Origin: Sphingopyxis sp.
GTDB taxonomy: Bacteria; Pseudomonadota; Alphaproteobacteria; Sphingomonadales; Sphingomonadaceae
Assembly (NCBI RefSeq): GCF_016704835.1
Contig: NZ_JADIZJ010000021.1
Span: 558,001-622,000, forward strand
Direction of reading: 5' to 3'
DNA length: 64,000 nucleotides
The notes beneath the pieces are model-generated. The model did not search any database. It worked only from the letters and a program-made list of their open reading frames with translations, and was not told the origin of the DNA. Both the position numbers and the translations under genes were made by a program. Positions within the stretch are counted from its first letter, which is position 1. Every line of letters starts with the position of its first letter. This document shows, in pieces, positions 35,556-44,106 of the stretch.

Positions 35556-36644
35556 TCAATATTGCTCCACCAGCACGTCGGTATAAAGTTCATGAAGTTC
35601 GGGTTCGGGCGCGCTTTCCGCAAAGTCGGCCGATTCCGCCACGATCGCACGGATTTCCTTGTCGATATCCTTGAACTTGTCCTCACCGATGCCGGCGTCG
35701 GTCATCAGCTTCTTCAGATGTTCGATGGCGTCCGACTTGTCGCGCACCGCCTGCACTTCCTCGCGGCTGCGATATTTCGCAGGGTCGGACATCGAATGAC
35801 CGCGATAGCGATAGGTCTTCAATTCCATCAATACCGGCCCCTTGCCCGCGCGCACCCATTCGAGTGCCGCTTCGGCGGCACCGCGCACCGCGAGCACGTC
35901 CATGCCATCGACCTGCATCCCGGGGATGCGGAAGCTTTCGCCGCGGCGATAGAGCTGGTCCTCAGCCGACGAGCGATTGACCGACGTGCCCATCGCATAC
36001 TGGTTGTTCTCGATCACGAAGATGATCGGCAGCTTCCACAGCTCGGCCATGTTGAAGCTTTCGTACACCTGCCCCTGGTTCGACGCGCCGTCGCCGAAAT
36101 AGGACATCGCGACCCCGCCGTCGCCGCGGTATTTGTGCGCAAAGGCCAGCCCGGTGCCGAGCGACACCTGCGCCCCGACGATGCCATGGCCGCCATAGAA
36201 TTTATGCTCGACGCTGAACATGTGCATCGAGCCGCCCTTGCCGCGCGAGATACCCGCAGCTCGGCCGGTCAGTTCAGCCATGATCACCTTAGGATCGATG
36301 CCGTACGCGAGCATATGACCATGATCGCGATAACCGGTGATGACGCTGTCCTTGTCCCCGTCGAGCGCCGACTGCAGGCCGACCGCGACGGCTTCCTGAC
36401 CGATATAAAGGTGGCAGAAACCACCGATCAGGCCGAGCCCGTAAAGCTGCCCTGCTTTCTCTTCGAAGCGGCGGATGAGCAGCATCTCGCGATAGAATTT
36501 CTCCAGTTCCGCAGGCGTCGCGTCATAGGGGACGGGGTCGCGCGGTTGCTCGCGATTGTTCGCGGGGGTCGGAGTGGATGCAGTCTTTTTCGGCGCGGCG
36601 GATGCACGCGCAGGAGCTTTGGCCAAGGGAGGTTTCCTTTGCAT
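35556..36644 (-). CDS. pdhA: Pyruvate dehydrogenase E1 component subunit alpha
   Basis: A 362-residue subunit that decarboxylates pyruvate to feed acetyl-CoA into the TCA cycle. The N-terminal 35 residues are Ala/Pro/Lys-rich and disordered. The thiamine diphosphate motif begins GDGASNQGQVYESFN and ends at IENN, and the phosphorylation-loop-like YRYRGHSMSDP region is present. First gene of the pdhA-pdhB operon. Confidence 0.97.
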   Translation of the reverse strand: MQRKPPLAKAPARASAAPKKTASTPTPANNREQPRDPVPYDATPAELEKFYREMLLIRRFEEKAGQLYGLGLIGGFCHLYIGQEAVAVGLQSALDGDKDSVITGYRDHGHMLAYGIDPKVIMAELTGRAAGISRGKGGSMHMFSVEHKFYGGHGIVGAQVSLGTGLAFAHKYRGDGGVAMSYFGDGASNQGQVYESFNMAELWKLPIIFVIENNQYAMGTSVNRSSAEDQLYRRGESFRIPGMQVDGMDVLAVRGAAEAALEWVRAGKGPVLMELKTYRYRGHSMSDPAKYRSREEVQAVRDKSDAIEHLKKLMTDAGIGEDKFKDIDKEIRAIVAESADFAESAPEPELHELYTDVLVEQY

Positions 36645-36759
36645 TTAGCCGTTACGGCAAGGCCCCCTATAGGGGCGGCAAAGCGGGTTTGGCAACGCCC
36701 GGTTGGCAGCGGCGAAAGCCAAGCTACGTATGCAGCAACGGTCCAGCAAAGCTAACTGG

Positions 36760-36857
36760 CGTCATTGCGAGTAGCCGACGTAGACGCGGCATTCTCCAGC
36801 CATCGGCATCGCGCAATATCGACAGCAGGAGATTGCTTCGCTTCGCTCCCAATGACG
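36760..36857. repeat. CGTCATTGCGAG palindromic element, copy 2 (diverged)
   Basis: A 98-base element starting CGTCATTGCGAG and ending in CTTCGCTCCCAATGACG, sharing GATTGCTTCGCTTCGCTC with copy 3 at 40797. The interior is less symmetric. It occupies most of the gap between pdhA and the FtsB-like gene. Confidence 0.75.
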
Positions 36858-36884
36858 GGAACGCGAATGGAAAGCAGGCTGCTT

Positions 36885-37211
36885 TCAGCGTTTCGCGTCG
36901 GGGTCCATCGGAATGATCACCTCATCGGGGTGATAAGCGCCCAACTTCTCGCGCACATATTCCTCCGCCAGATCGGGATCGACACGCCGCCGGTCGAGGA
37001 GGTTGACGCGGTTTTGAAGCTCGCTTTCCTTCTTGGCCAGTTCACTCAAGATCACGCGCTTCTTTTCGACCGACTGACCATAATCGCCCCAAGCGTAGAG
37101 CCCGGTCGGTCCGAAAATGATGTAACCGATCATCGCCAGCACCGCGATCACCGCGACCGCGGGGCCTACGGCCCGATTCATCGATTTGCGAAGTTTGTGG
37201 CGCTGCTGCAT
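36885..37211 (-). CDS. FtsB/DivIC-like septum formation initiator protein
   Basis: A 108-residue bitopic membrane protein: a basic N-terminus, one transmembrane helix (about 15-35), then a periplasmic coiled coil (KKRVILSELAKKESELQNRVNLL) and a short conserved tail (VREKLGAYHPDEV). This matches FtsB of the FtsQLB divisome subcomplex, and it lies between eno and pdhA as is usual in alphaproteobacteria. A TGAATCA/TGATTCA palindrome (37222-37239) sits just upstream. Confidence 0.88.
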   Translation of the reverse strand: MQQRHKLRKSMNRAVGPAVAVIAVLAMIGYIIFGPTGLYAWGDYGQSVEKKRVILSELAKKESELQNRVNLLDRRRVDPDLAEEYVREKLGAYHPDEVIIPMDPDAKR

Positions 37212-37281
37212 CGCCGCCTCTTGAATCAGAGTTGATTCATGGCGTCAAGGCATCAGGTCACAGTTTTCCGCTGCTTTGCGC

Positions 37282-38556
37282 TCAACCGAAAATCGTCGCC
37301 CCCGGGTAACGCGCCATGTCGCCCAGTTCTTCCTCGATGCGGATCAGCTGGTTGTATTTCGCGAGCCGGTCCGAGCGCGCGAGGCTGCCGGTTTTGATCT
37401 GGCCGCAGTTGGTCGCGACCGCGAGGTCGGCGATCGTCGAATCCTCGGTCTCGCCCGAGCGGTGCGACATCACCGCGGTGTAACGCGCGCGGTGCGCCAT
37501 ATCGACGGCGTCGAGGGTTTCGGACAGCGTGCCGATCTGGTTGACCTTGACGAGCAGCGAGTTGGCGAGGCCGTCCTTGATCCCCTGCTCCAGCCGCAGC
37601 GGGTTGGTGACGAACAGATCGTCGCCGACGAGTTGGCACTTGTCGCCGACGAGGTCGGTGAGCGCCTTCCAGCCCACAAAATCATCTTCGCTCATGCCGT
37701 CTTCGATTGACTTGATCGGATAGTCGTTGACGAGCGCGGCGAGATATTCGGCCATCTGCTCGGGGCTCAATGAAAGCCCCTCGCCGCTAATTTCATATTT
37801 GCCGTTCTTGAAAAATTCGGTTGCCGCGCAATCGAGCGCGAGCACGACGTCGGTGCCGAGCTTGAAGCCCGCCTGATCAACCGACGCGGCGATGAAGTCG
37901 AGCGCGGCGCGGGTCGAGGCGAGGTCGGGCGCGAAGCCGCCTTCGTCGCCGACCGCGGTCGCGAGACCCTTGGCCGACAGTCCTTTCTTCAGCGTGTGGA
38001 AAATCTCGCTGCCCCAGCGCACGGCTTCGGCGATGCTGCCGGCGCCGACGGGCATGATCATGAATTCCTGCACGTCGATCGGATTGTCGGCATGTTCGCC
38101 GCCGTTGATGATGTTCATCATCGGCACCGGCAGCGTGCGCGCAGACACGCCGCCGACATAGCGATAGAGCGGCAGCCCGCGCGCGTCGGCGGCGGCTTTC
38201 GCGGCGGCGAGGCTGACGCCGAGGATCGCATTGGCGCCGAGACGGCTCTTGTTCGCCGTGCCGTCGAGGTCGATCATCGTCATGTCGAGTTCGCGCTGAT
38301 CCTCGGCATCGAGGCCGATCAGCGCGTCGGCGATGTCACCGTTGACCGCAGCGACCGCCTTGATCACGCCCTTGCCCAGATAGCGGCTCTTGTCGCCGTC
38401 GCGCAGTTCGACCGCTTCGTGCGCGCCGGTCGAGGCACCCGAGGGCACCGCGGCGCGGCCGAAGCTGCCATCCTCCAGCAGTACATCGACTTCGACGGTG
38501 GGGTTACCGCGGCTGTCGAGGATTTCGCGGCCGTGGATGTCGATGATGGCGGTCAT
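37282..38556 (-). CDS. eno: Enolase
   Basis: A 424-residue glycolytic enzyme that converts 2-phosphoglycerate to phosphoenolpyruvate. Signature features are GREILDSRGNPTVEV at the start, PSGASTG, the Mg-binding acidic residues in ALDCAATEF and IEDGM, and SHRSGETEDSTIADLA near the end. The start at 38556 is set by the conserved N-terminus; the frame is open to 38646 but lacks homology there. Length normal. Confidence 0.98.
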   Translation of the reverse strand: MTAIIDIHGREILDSRGNPTVEVDVLLEDGSFGRAAVPSGASTGAHEAVELRDGDKSRYLGKGVIKAVAAVNGDIADALIGLDAEDQRELDMTMIDLDGTANKSRLGANAILGVSLAAAKAAADARGLPLYRYVGGVSARTLPVPMMNIINGGEHADNPIDVQEFMIMPVGAGSIAEAVRWGSEIFHTLKKGLSAKGLATAVGDEGGFAPDLASTRAALDFIAASVDQAGFKLGTDVVLALDCAATEFFKNGKYEISGEGLSLSPEQMAEYLAALVNDYPIKSIEDGMSEDDFVGWKALTDLVGDKCQLVGDDLFVTNPLRLEQGIKDGLANSLLVKVNQIGTLSETLDAVDMAHRARYTAVMSHRSGETEDSTIADLAVATNCGQIKTGSLARSDRLAKYNQLIRIEEELGDMARYPGATIFG

Positions 38557-38758
38557 GGAATAGGTCCTGCTGATGCCCTGACGACAGGGCGGTAGGGAAA
38601 GGCGCCCGCCTGTTATCGGCGCAGCGCAGTAAGCGCAATAATGCATAGGAATTTTGCTGGCCTATGGAACCAATGGCCGCGTCTTGCTATATATTCAGGC
38701 AGGACCAAAGGGATGTTCGCCAGTGCGGCGCCCGACACAAGAAGAAGAGGACAACGCC

Positions 38759-39304
38759 ATGGCCAAGCCCGCTACTCCCGCGACCAAGAAAGTTGCTGCT
38801 CCGCGTCCCAAGGCACCCGCCAAAGCCGCCGCCATCAAGGCGGCTCCGGCGCGCAAGCCCACGACGGTGAAGGCTGCCAAGGATCATCCGATCCGCGATC
38901 AGCTGGCCGCGACACGCGACACCATCAAGACCGAAGCATCGAAAAAGGCCGCCTCACTGAAGGGGGAAGCAACCACGCTGGCGAACCAGGCATCAGCCAA
39001 GGCGCGCGATGCGGCGACCAAGGGCAAGGGCAAAGCCGCCGATGCGGTCGGCAACCTCGCCAAGATGCTGGAAGACAGCGCGGGTACCGTCGACACCAAA
39101 TTCGGCAAGCAATATGGCGACTATGCGCGCTCCGCCGCGGCGACCGTCGCCGGCCTCGCCTCGACGCTCGACAAGAAGGATCTCGACGAGCTCGCCGCTT
39201 CGACGAAGGACATGGTCAAGAAGAACCCGGCGATCGCGGTCGGCGCCGCCACGGTGATCGGCTTTGTGCTCGCCCGCATGCTCAAGGGCGGCTCGAACGA
39301 TTGA
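38759..39304 (+). CDS. Lys/Ala-rich protein with DUF883 (ElaB/YqjD)-like C-terminal anchor
   Basis: A 181-residue protein. The N-terminal third is a lysine/alanine/proline repeat region (KPATPATKK, RPKAPAKA) resembling histone H1-like tails. The middle is amphipathic helix. The C-terminus KKNPAIAVGAATVIGFVLARML is a tail-anchor of the ElaB/YqjD/DUF883 type, known in E. coli for inner-membrane proteins that bind ribosomes in stationary phase. AGAGGA lies 7 bases before the ATG. First of a four-gene membrane cluster. Confidence 0.78.
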   Translation: MAKPATPATKKVAAPRPKAPAKAAAIKAAPARKPTTVKAAKDHPIRDQLAATRDTIKTEASKKAASLKGEATTLANQASAKARDAATKGKGKAADAVGNLAKMLEDSAGTVDTKFGKQYGDYARSAAATVAGLASTLDKKDLDELAASTKDMVKKNPAIAVGAATVIGFVLARMLKGGSND

Positions 39305-39341
39305 CAAGGTCTTGCCATCCGCAGATCCGACCCTCCCGCCC

Positions 39342-39776
39342 ATGTCCGAAGAGCGCAGCTTTGACGGCATAAGTCACGGCTATGCGCCCGACGGGCCGCC
39401 GGTTGCCGCGCCGCCGGTGCCGATCGAGAAGATTGTCGGCGATGTCGTCGACAATCTGTCGGCGACCGCGCGGGCGGAGTTTGCGCTGATCGAAGCCCGC
39501 GGTGAGCTGGCGCTGCATGGCGCCAGTCGCGCCGCGATCTGGGGCGGCGTTGCCGCGACGGCCGCCGGGGTTGCACTGCTGGCGCTGGCATTTGGCGCGA
39601 TCCTGGCGCTCTCGCCTCAGATCGGGCCGTTGCTGGCGACCGTGGTTGTCGTTTCCGCGCTGCTGGTAATTGCAGCACTCGCGGCGTGGCGCGCGCACAG
39701 CCATTATGGCGATATCCGCACTGCGCTGCGACGTGACCTGACCAATGAGGGGATCGACGATGGCGCGGACGCGTAA
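39342..39776 (+). CDS. Phage holin superfamily III-like (PF07332) membrane protein
   Basis: A 144-residue protein with a soluble N-terminus, an amphipathic helix (EKIVGDVVDNLSATARAEFALIEARGE) and two transmembrane helices (about 72-96 and 100-120). This is the pattern of the YqjE/DUF1469 family; the holin name is historical and no lysis genes are present. E. coli has the parallel gene set yqjC-yqjD-yqjE, in which YqjD is a DUF883 protein. The start at 39342 has no obvious ribosome site. It overlaps the next gene by 17 bases. Confidence 0.78.
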   Translation: MSEERSFDGISHGYAPDGPPVAAPPVPIEKIVGDVVDNLSATARAEFALIEARGELALHGASRAAIWGGVAATAAGVALLALAFGAILALSPQIGPLLATVVVVSALLVIAALAAWRAHSHYGDIRTALRRDLTNEGIDDGADA

Positions 39777-40167
39777 CCGCCTGATTGCCGCGGCGCGCCG
39801 CTCGATGCTCCAGCGCGCCGAACTGCACCGGCGGCTCGAGGTTGCCAAGGCGGCGTTGAAGCCCGGCGCGCTGGTCGATCGCGGCAAATATCGGCTCAAT
39901 GCAAAGATCGACGACACCGCGCATGCGGTGCGGCAGGAGTTTCGCAACAATCGCGTGCCGATCGCGCTGGCCGCGATGGCCGGGGCCGCCTGGCTATTGC
40001 GCGAACCAATCAAGGAACATGCGCCGCGGCTGACGCGCAAGATTCAGGATATGGCGAACGCGATCACCGATCGCTTGCACCCCGCCGACGAAACAGCTGA
40101 CGAAACATATGCCGATGACGGCGAACCTATCGAACCAGTGGAGAATGACGATGAAGCCGTTCAGTGA
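39760..40167 (+). CDS. Hypothetical membrane-associated protein
   Basis: A 135-residue basic protein. The N-terminal half is helical and rich in Arg. One hydrophobic segment (RVPIALAAMAGAAWLL, about residues 70-86) is followed by an acidic tail ending VENDDEAVQ. The position matches that of YqjK-like third members in enterobacterial yqjDEK operons, but sequence similarity cannot be claimed by eye. GAGGGG lies upstream of the ATG. It overlaps both neighbours, so it is cotranslated. Confidence 0.7.
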   Translation: MARTRNRLIAAARRSMLQRAELHRRLEVAKAALKPGALVDRGKYRLNAKIDDTAHAVRQEFRNNRVPIALAAMAGAAWLLREPIKEHAPRLTRKIQDMANAITDRLHPADETADETYADDGEPIEPVENDDEAVQ

Positions 40168-40504
40168 AACCGCCAGCGACGCGCGCGCCAAAGCAAGTGA
40201 ACTTGCCGAGAAAACCGCCGAAAATGCGCGGCTGACTGCCGAGGCCGCGAAGGCGCGGATCCAGGACGGCTATGGCCGCGCGCGCGCCGCGACCGAAGAT
40301 TTCGCGCACAAAGCCAGCGAACAGGCGGGCGTCGCCCGCGAAGCCGCCGGCGAAGTGTATGAAAAGGGCAAGGTCCAGGCCAAGCGCGCAAACAGCAAGC
40401 TGAAAGAAGCGGCCGAGAAGCAGCCGATGGCGCTCGTCGCCGGAGCGATCGCGATCGGCGCTTTGCTTGGATCGCTGCTCCCCAAGGGCCGCAAGGACGA
40501 CTGA
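40151..40504 (+). CDS. DUF883 (ElaB/YqjD)-like membrane-anchored protein
   Basis: A 117-residue protein: a long Ala/Glu/Lys amphipathic helix (about residues 5-90) followed by a C-terminal transmembrane anchor MALVAGAIAIGALLGSLLP and a basic tail. It is a second ElaB/YqjD-like protein in the same operon as the one at 38759. GGAG lies 7 bases upstream of the ATG at 40151. It ends the cluster. Confidence 0.78.
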   Translation: MKPFSETASDARAKASELAEKTAENARLTAEAAKARIQDGYGRARAATEDFAHKASEQAGVAREAAGEVYEKGKVQAKRANSKLKEAAEKQPMALVAGAIAIGALLGSLLPKGRKDD

Positions 40505-40573
40505 CCGGCTTGCCGTAACGGCGAAGCGCTGTTAGGGGCCGCGCCTTCTCCCCGACCCGCAAGGACAGCAGCC

Positions 40574-40789
40574 ATGAGCAAATTGCATCTCGTGTTCGGT
40601 GGACGCGTCAGCGATCCCCAGGGCACCGACTTTGTCGACCTCCACAACCTCGACGTCGTCGGGCTGTTCCCCGATTACAAATCGGCGGAGAAGGCTTGGC
40701 GCGCCGCGGCGCAGCGCACGGTCGACGATGCCGAAATGAAATATGTGGTGGTGCATCTGCACAAGCTGTTGCAGCCGGACAGCGAGTAG
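40574..40789 (+). CDS. DUF4170 family protein
   Basis: A 71-residue cytoplasmic protein of a conserved alphaproteobacterial family of unknown function. Conserved parts are KLHLVFGGRV, LFPDYKSAEKAWRAAAQRTVDDAEMKY and VVHLHKLL. It is well conserved for so small a protein, which argues for a real role. AAGGACAG precedes the ATG. A palindromic repeat starts 7 bases after the stop. Confidence 0.88.
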   Translation: MSKLHLVFGGRVSDPQGTDFVDLHNLDVVGLFPDYKSAEKAWRAAAQRTVDDAEMKYVVVHLHKLLQPDSE

Positions 40790-40796
40790 CCGCGCT

Positions 40797-40879
40797 CGTC
40801 ATTGCGAGGAGCGAAGCGACGCAGCAATCCCGAGCCTGCGTAAACCGCGCTAGATTGCTTCGCTTCGCTCGCAATGACG
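40797..40879. repeat. CGTCATTGCGAG palindromic element, copy 3
   Basis: An 83-base element bounded by CGTCATTGCGAG and GCTCGCAATGACG, with AGCGAAGCGA / TCGCTTCGCT pairing and GCAATC/GATTGC inside. It separates the DUF4170 gene from the convergent NDUFS4-like gene. Confidence 0.85.
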
Positions 40880-40895
40880 AAGGAATCTTGAAAAT

Positions 40896-41174
40896 TTACC
40901 GGAAATTATCCGCGTAAGCCTGGATCTTCAACGTCCGCACCGGCGGCGCAACCACCTCAGCATCGATCCCGTTGCGCTCCGCATAGGCCAGCGCCTCGGC
41001 CTGGCTCGCAAAGCCGAGCCGGATCTGCCGCTGCGTATCGCCGCTGCCCGCCCAACCCATCAGCGGATCGGGCTTGCGCGCTTCGGCGGGGGCAAATTCG
41101 AGTATCCAGCGCTGGGTCCCAGCACGCCCCGACTGCATAGCATTTTTGGGTTTCTGGAAAATACGCGCTTTCAT
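40896..41174 (-). CDS. ETC complex I subunit, NDUFS4-like
   Basis: A 92-residue protein of the family of mitochondrial NDUFS4 (18 kDa accessory subunit of NADH dehydrogenase). Conserved parts are ARIFQKPKNAMQSGRAGTQRW, PLMGWAGSGDT and FASQAEALAYAERNGI. It probably attaches to the NADH-binding arm of complex I, whose nuo genes are not in this window. Such proteins are restricted to alphaproteobacteria and mitochondria. Confidence 0.93.
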   Translation of the reverse strand: MKARIFQKPKNAMQSGRAGTQRWILEFAPAEARKPDPLMGWAGSGDTQRQIRLGFASQAEALAYAERNGIDAEVVAPPVRTLKIQAYADNFR

Positions 41175-41244
41175 CGGGACTATCCTGCGTGGGTTGGGCT
41201 TTCGGTGCCTTAGCGGCTTGCTGGCCTCGCGAAAAGGGCCAACC

Positions 41245-43710
41245 TCATGCCCCGTCGCGTCGCGCCTGCGCCGCCTTCGTCATGAGTGTCGGCCGCGCAT
41301 TCGCAGGATCGTCGGGCCAGCTATGCTTGGGATAACGGCCCCGCATCTCGCGCGCCACGTCGTGCCAGCTGCCGCCCCAGAAACTGCTGAGGTCGCGCGT
41401 CGTCTGGATCGGGCGGTGCGCGGGTGAAGTTAGCGCGAGCACCAGCGGCACTGGTGGATCGCCGATCACCGGGTGCCGCGTCAAACCATATAGTTCCTGC
41501 ACCCGCACGCTGACCGTCGGCCCGCCGTCGGCACCATAATCGATCGGATGGCGGCTACCCGCCGGGGTAACGTAATCGGCCGGGGCGTGCTTTTCGAGCA
41601 ACTGCCGCGCCGGCCAGTCGAGCAGCGCCATCAGCGCGTCGGTCAGCGTGCGATCGCCAATGTCGCGCAGCCCGCGACAGCCGGCGAGCAACGGCGCCAG
41701 CCAGATGTCGAGGCTGTCGGCGAGCGCACCGGTCGACAGCGTATCGATGCCCGCAAAGCTCGCCCGCTGGCGCAGCGCCTGCGCCGCCGGCCCCCAGCCG
41801 ATGAGCCCGAGCCCCTTGTCGCGCACCGCTGTGAGCCGCAGCGCAATATCGTGCTCGACATTGTCGCTGCGCCCCGCCTGCCCACTGGTCAACGCGATCG
41901 CGCCGAGCCGTCGTTCGCGGCGATGATCGACGCGGTCGCTGGCGGCATCATAGCTGCTCGCAGCATGCGCGACGATGCGGTCGGCGAAGATCGCCTCGAC
42001 CTCGGCCTGCTCAATCGGCGCAGCGGCGAGGATGCGGACTCCGGCGGCATGCCCCTGCGCATCCGCGATCGCGAGCCATTCACTGCCCGCCAGCGGCTCG
42101 ACCGGGTCGATGCGATAGGCGCGGCCACCGACGCTGAGATATTCGCCGCGCTGCCCCGCCCGCTGGCGCGCCACGCGATCGGGCCAGGCAGTCGAGATCC
42201 AGCCGCCGATCGAGCGCGGCGCCACCTCATCAGTCCCTGCCGCCAGCTTGTCACCGATGCTCGCCAATCGCCGTGCCAGGCGGACAGCGCCCTCGCTACG
42301 GTCGCCGCGCTGACCGCGCCAGCGCCCGAGCCGCGCTTCGACATCGACGCCGCGCCCGCCGAGCCCCGGTTCGGTCAGCAGCACCGCGAGGCGTCCGGCC
42401 ATGTCGCCTTCCCCCGCGCGCGCTGCGTCAAGCAGCATATGCGCGAGCGGGACGGGCAGCGGGATTGCAGCCAGCGCCTTGCCATGCGCGGTGATGCGGC
42501 CGTCCTCGCCGAGCGCGCCGATTCCCTGCAAGCGGGTCTTGGCGTCGGCGATGGCGGCAGGCGATGGCGGATCTAGCCAGCCGAGCTGGCGCGGATCGAT
42601 GATGCCCCAGCTGGCGCAATCGAGCACGACAGGCATCAGGTCATTCTCGTGAATTTCGGGCGGATCGAACGGCGGCATCCCTGCGGTCGCGGCCGCTTCC
42701 CATAACCGATAGGCAACCCCCGGTCCCTGGCGCGCCGCACGACCGGCGCGCTGCGTCGCCGAAGCCTGGCTGGCGCGTTCGGTGACGAGCCGCGCGATGC
42801 CCGCCGCCTTATCGAAGCGCGGGCGGCGCGACAGGCCCGCGTCAATAACGATCCGTACCCCGTCGATGGTCAGGCTGGTTTCGGCAATACTCGTCGCGAG
42901 GATCAGCTTGCGCCCGCCATCGGGATCGCGGACGAGCGCCTTGCGCTGCAACGTCGGATCGATCTGACCGTGCAGGCGGTGGACGACGAGCGGCAACCCC
43001 GCCCCCTCGACCGCCGCCGCGGCGCGCTCGATGTCGGCGGCGCCGGGCAGGAAGGCGAGCATATCGCCCTCAGGTTCGTCCGCCATCGCCTGCCGCACCG
43101 CGACCAGCACGCTCGCTTCCAACCGATCCTCGGCGCGGCGGCCGACGTGGCGCAGGTCGAGCGGGAAAATCTTGCCCTCGCTGCGCACTACCGGCGCGTT
43201 GCCGAGCAGCGCGCCAAAGCGCGCGCCGTCGAGCGTCGCCGACATCGCGATCAGCCGCAGATCGTCGCGCAGCCCCTGCTGCGCGTCGATCGCCAATGCC
43301 AGTGCGAAATCGCCGTCGAGGCTGCGTTCGTGGACCTCGTCGAACAGCACCGCTGACACTCCCGACAATTCGGGATCGGCCAGGATGCGGTTGCGGAACA
43401 GCCCCGGAGTCATCACCAGCAGCCGCGTCGCCGCCGACTGTTTGCTGTCGAGCCGCGTCGCATAGCCGACCTTTGCGCCGACCGGCTCGCCCAGCTCGTC
43501 GGCAATCCGCTCGGCTGCCGCGCGCGCTGCGAGGCGACGGGGCGAGAGCAGCCACACATCACCGCTGCACCACGGCTGTGCCAGCAGCGCGGGCGCGACG
43601 CGTGTCGTCTTGCCGGCCCCCGGCGGCGCGACGACGACGGCATTTGGTTTGAGCACCAGCGCCGCCATGATGTCGGGCAAAACCTGATCGATCGGGAGCG
43701 CCTGCATCAT
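41245..43710 (-). CDS. hrpB: ATP-dependent RNA helicase HrpB
   Basis: An 821-residue DExH-box helicase. Walker A is GAGKTT (31-36), motif II is DEVH, SAT is in IAMSATL, and the QRAGRAAR motif VI is present. The helicase-associated domain and the HrpB-specific C-terminal domain follow (TSPAHRPIQTTRDLSSFW). The biological substrate of HrpB is not settled in any bacterium. The first four bases of its gene overlap the stop of the DUF1801 gene (ATGA), so they are cotranscribed. Confidence 0.95.
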   Translation of the reverse strand: MMQALPIDQVLPDIMAALVLKPNAVVVAPPGAGKTTRVAPALLAQPWCSGDVWLLSPRRLAARAAAERIADELGEPVGAKVGYATRLDSKQSAATRLLVMTPGLFRNRILADPELSGVSAVLFDEVHERSLDGDFALALAIDAQQGLRDDLRLIAMSATLDGARFGALLGNAPVVRSEGKIFPLDLRHVGRRAEDRLEASVLVAVRQAMADEPEGDMLAFLPGAADIERAAAAVEGAGLPLVVHRLHGQIDPTLQRKALVRDPDGGRKLILATSIAETSLTIDGVRIVIDAGLSRRPRFDKAAGIARLVTERASQASATQRAGRAARQGPGVAYRLWEAAATAGMPPFDPPEIHENDLMPVVLDCASWGIIDPRQLGWLDPPSPAAIADAKTRLQGIGALGEDGRITAHGKALAAIPLPVPLAHMLLDAARAGEGDMAGRLAVLLTEPGLGGRGVDVEARLGRWRGQRGDRSEGAVRLARRLASIGDKLAAGTDEVAPRSIGGWISTAWPDRVARQRAGQRGEYLSVGGRAYRIDPVEPLAGSEWLAIADAQGHAAGVRILAAAPIEQAEVEAIFADRIVAHAASSYDAASDRVDHRRERRLGAIALTSGQAGRSDNVEHDIALRLTAVRDKGLGLIGWGPAAQALRQRASFAGIDTLSTGALADSLDIWLAPLLAGCRGLRDIGDRTLTDALMALLDWPARQLLEKHAPADYVTPAGSRHPIDYGADGGPTVSVRVQELYGLTRHPVIGDPPVPLVLALTSPAHRPIQTTRDLSSFWGGSWHDVAREMRGRYPKHSWPDDPANARPTLMTKAAQARRDGA

Positions 43711-44099
43711 GCCCGCGCCGCGGGATTGCCCAGTTCGGCGTTGAGGTGACAGGCCTCGGCGGCAAGGCTCGCAACGTGTTCGGCAGTTATTTCGGTCGTT
43801 TCGGTCAGCACCAGATTGCCGAGTTGGTACTTGCCGCTCGCCTTGATCCGCGGCTCAAGATCGCGCAGCCGCTTGCCGCGCCAGAAGCCGAGCAGGACGC
43901 GCTGCTCCTCGGCGCGGATCAGGATGCACGGGCCGTTCGCCGTGAAAACAATATTGGTCCATTTGATCGTTTCTTCGAAGGGCGCGGCGGCCATAACGGC
44001 CGCACGCATCATCCAGCAACGCTCGAGCTGCCAGCCGGATAGGGCGGCGATATAGGCGTCGGGTGTTTCCGCAACCGGACCCATGCCCATTTCCATCAC
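43707..44099 (-). CDS. DUF1801 domain-containing protein
   Basis: A 130-residue cytoplasmic protein with the YdhG/DUF1801 fold pattern: MRAAVMAAAPFEETIKWTNIVFTANGPCILIRAEEQRVLLGFWRGKRL is spread over residues about 30-80. The function is unknown. It is located upstream of hrpB on the same strand with an ATGA overlap and seven bases after the polyprenyl synthase gene on the other side, suggesting a three-gene unit. Confidence 0.85.
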   Translation of the reverse strand: MMEMGMGPVAETPDAYIAALSGWQLERCWMMRAAVMAAAPFEETIKWTNIVFTANGPCILIRAEEQRVLLGFWRGKRLRDLEPRIKASGKYQLGNLVLTETTEITAEHVASLAAEACHLNAELGNPAARA

Positions 44100-44106
44100 G
44101 CGCGGC

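Noticed and set aside
35391..36755. A 454-codon open frame antisense to pdhA/pdhB
   Set aside because: Runs across the pdhB-pdhA junction and contains no recognisable fold.
39342..39776. Considered as a real phage holin
   Set aside because: No endolysin, spanin or phage structural genes; the context fits a YqjE-type housekeeping membrane protein.
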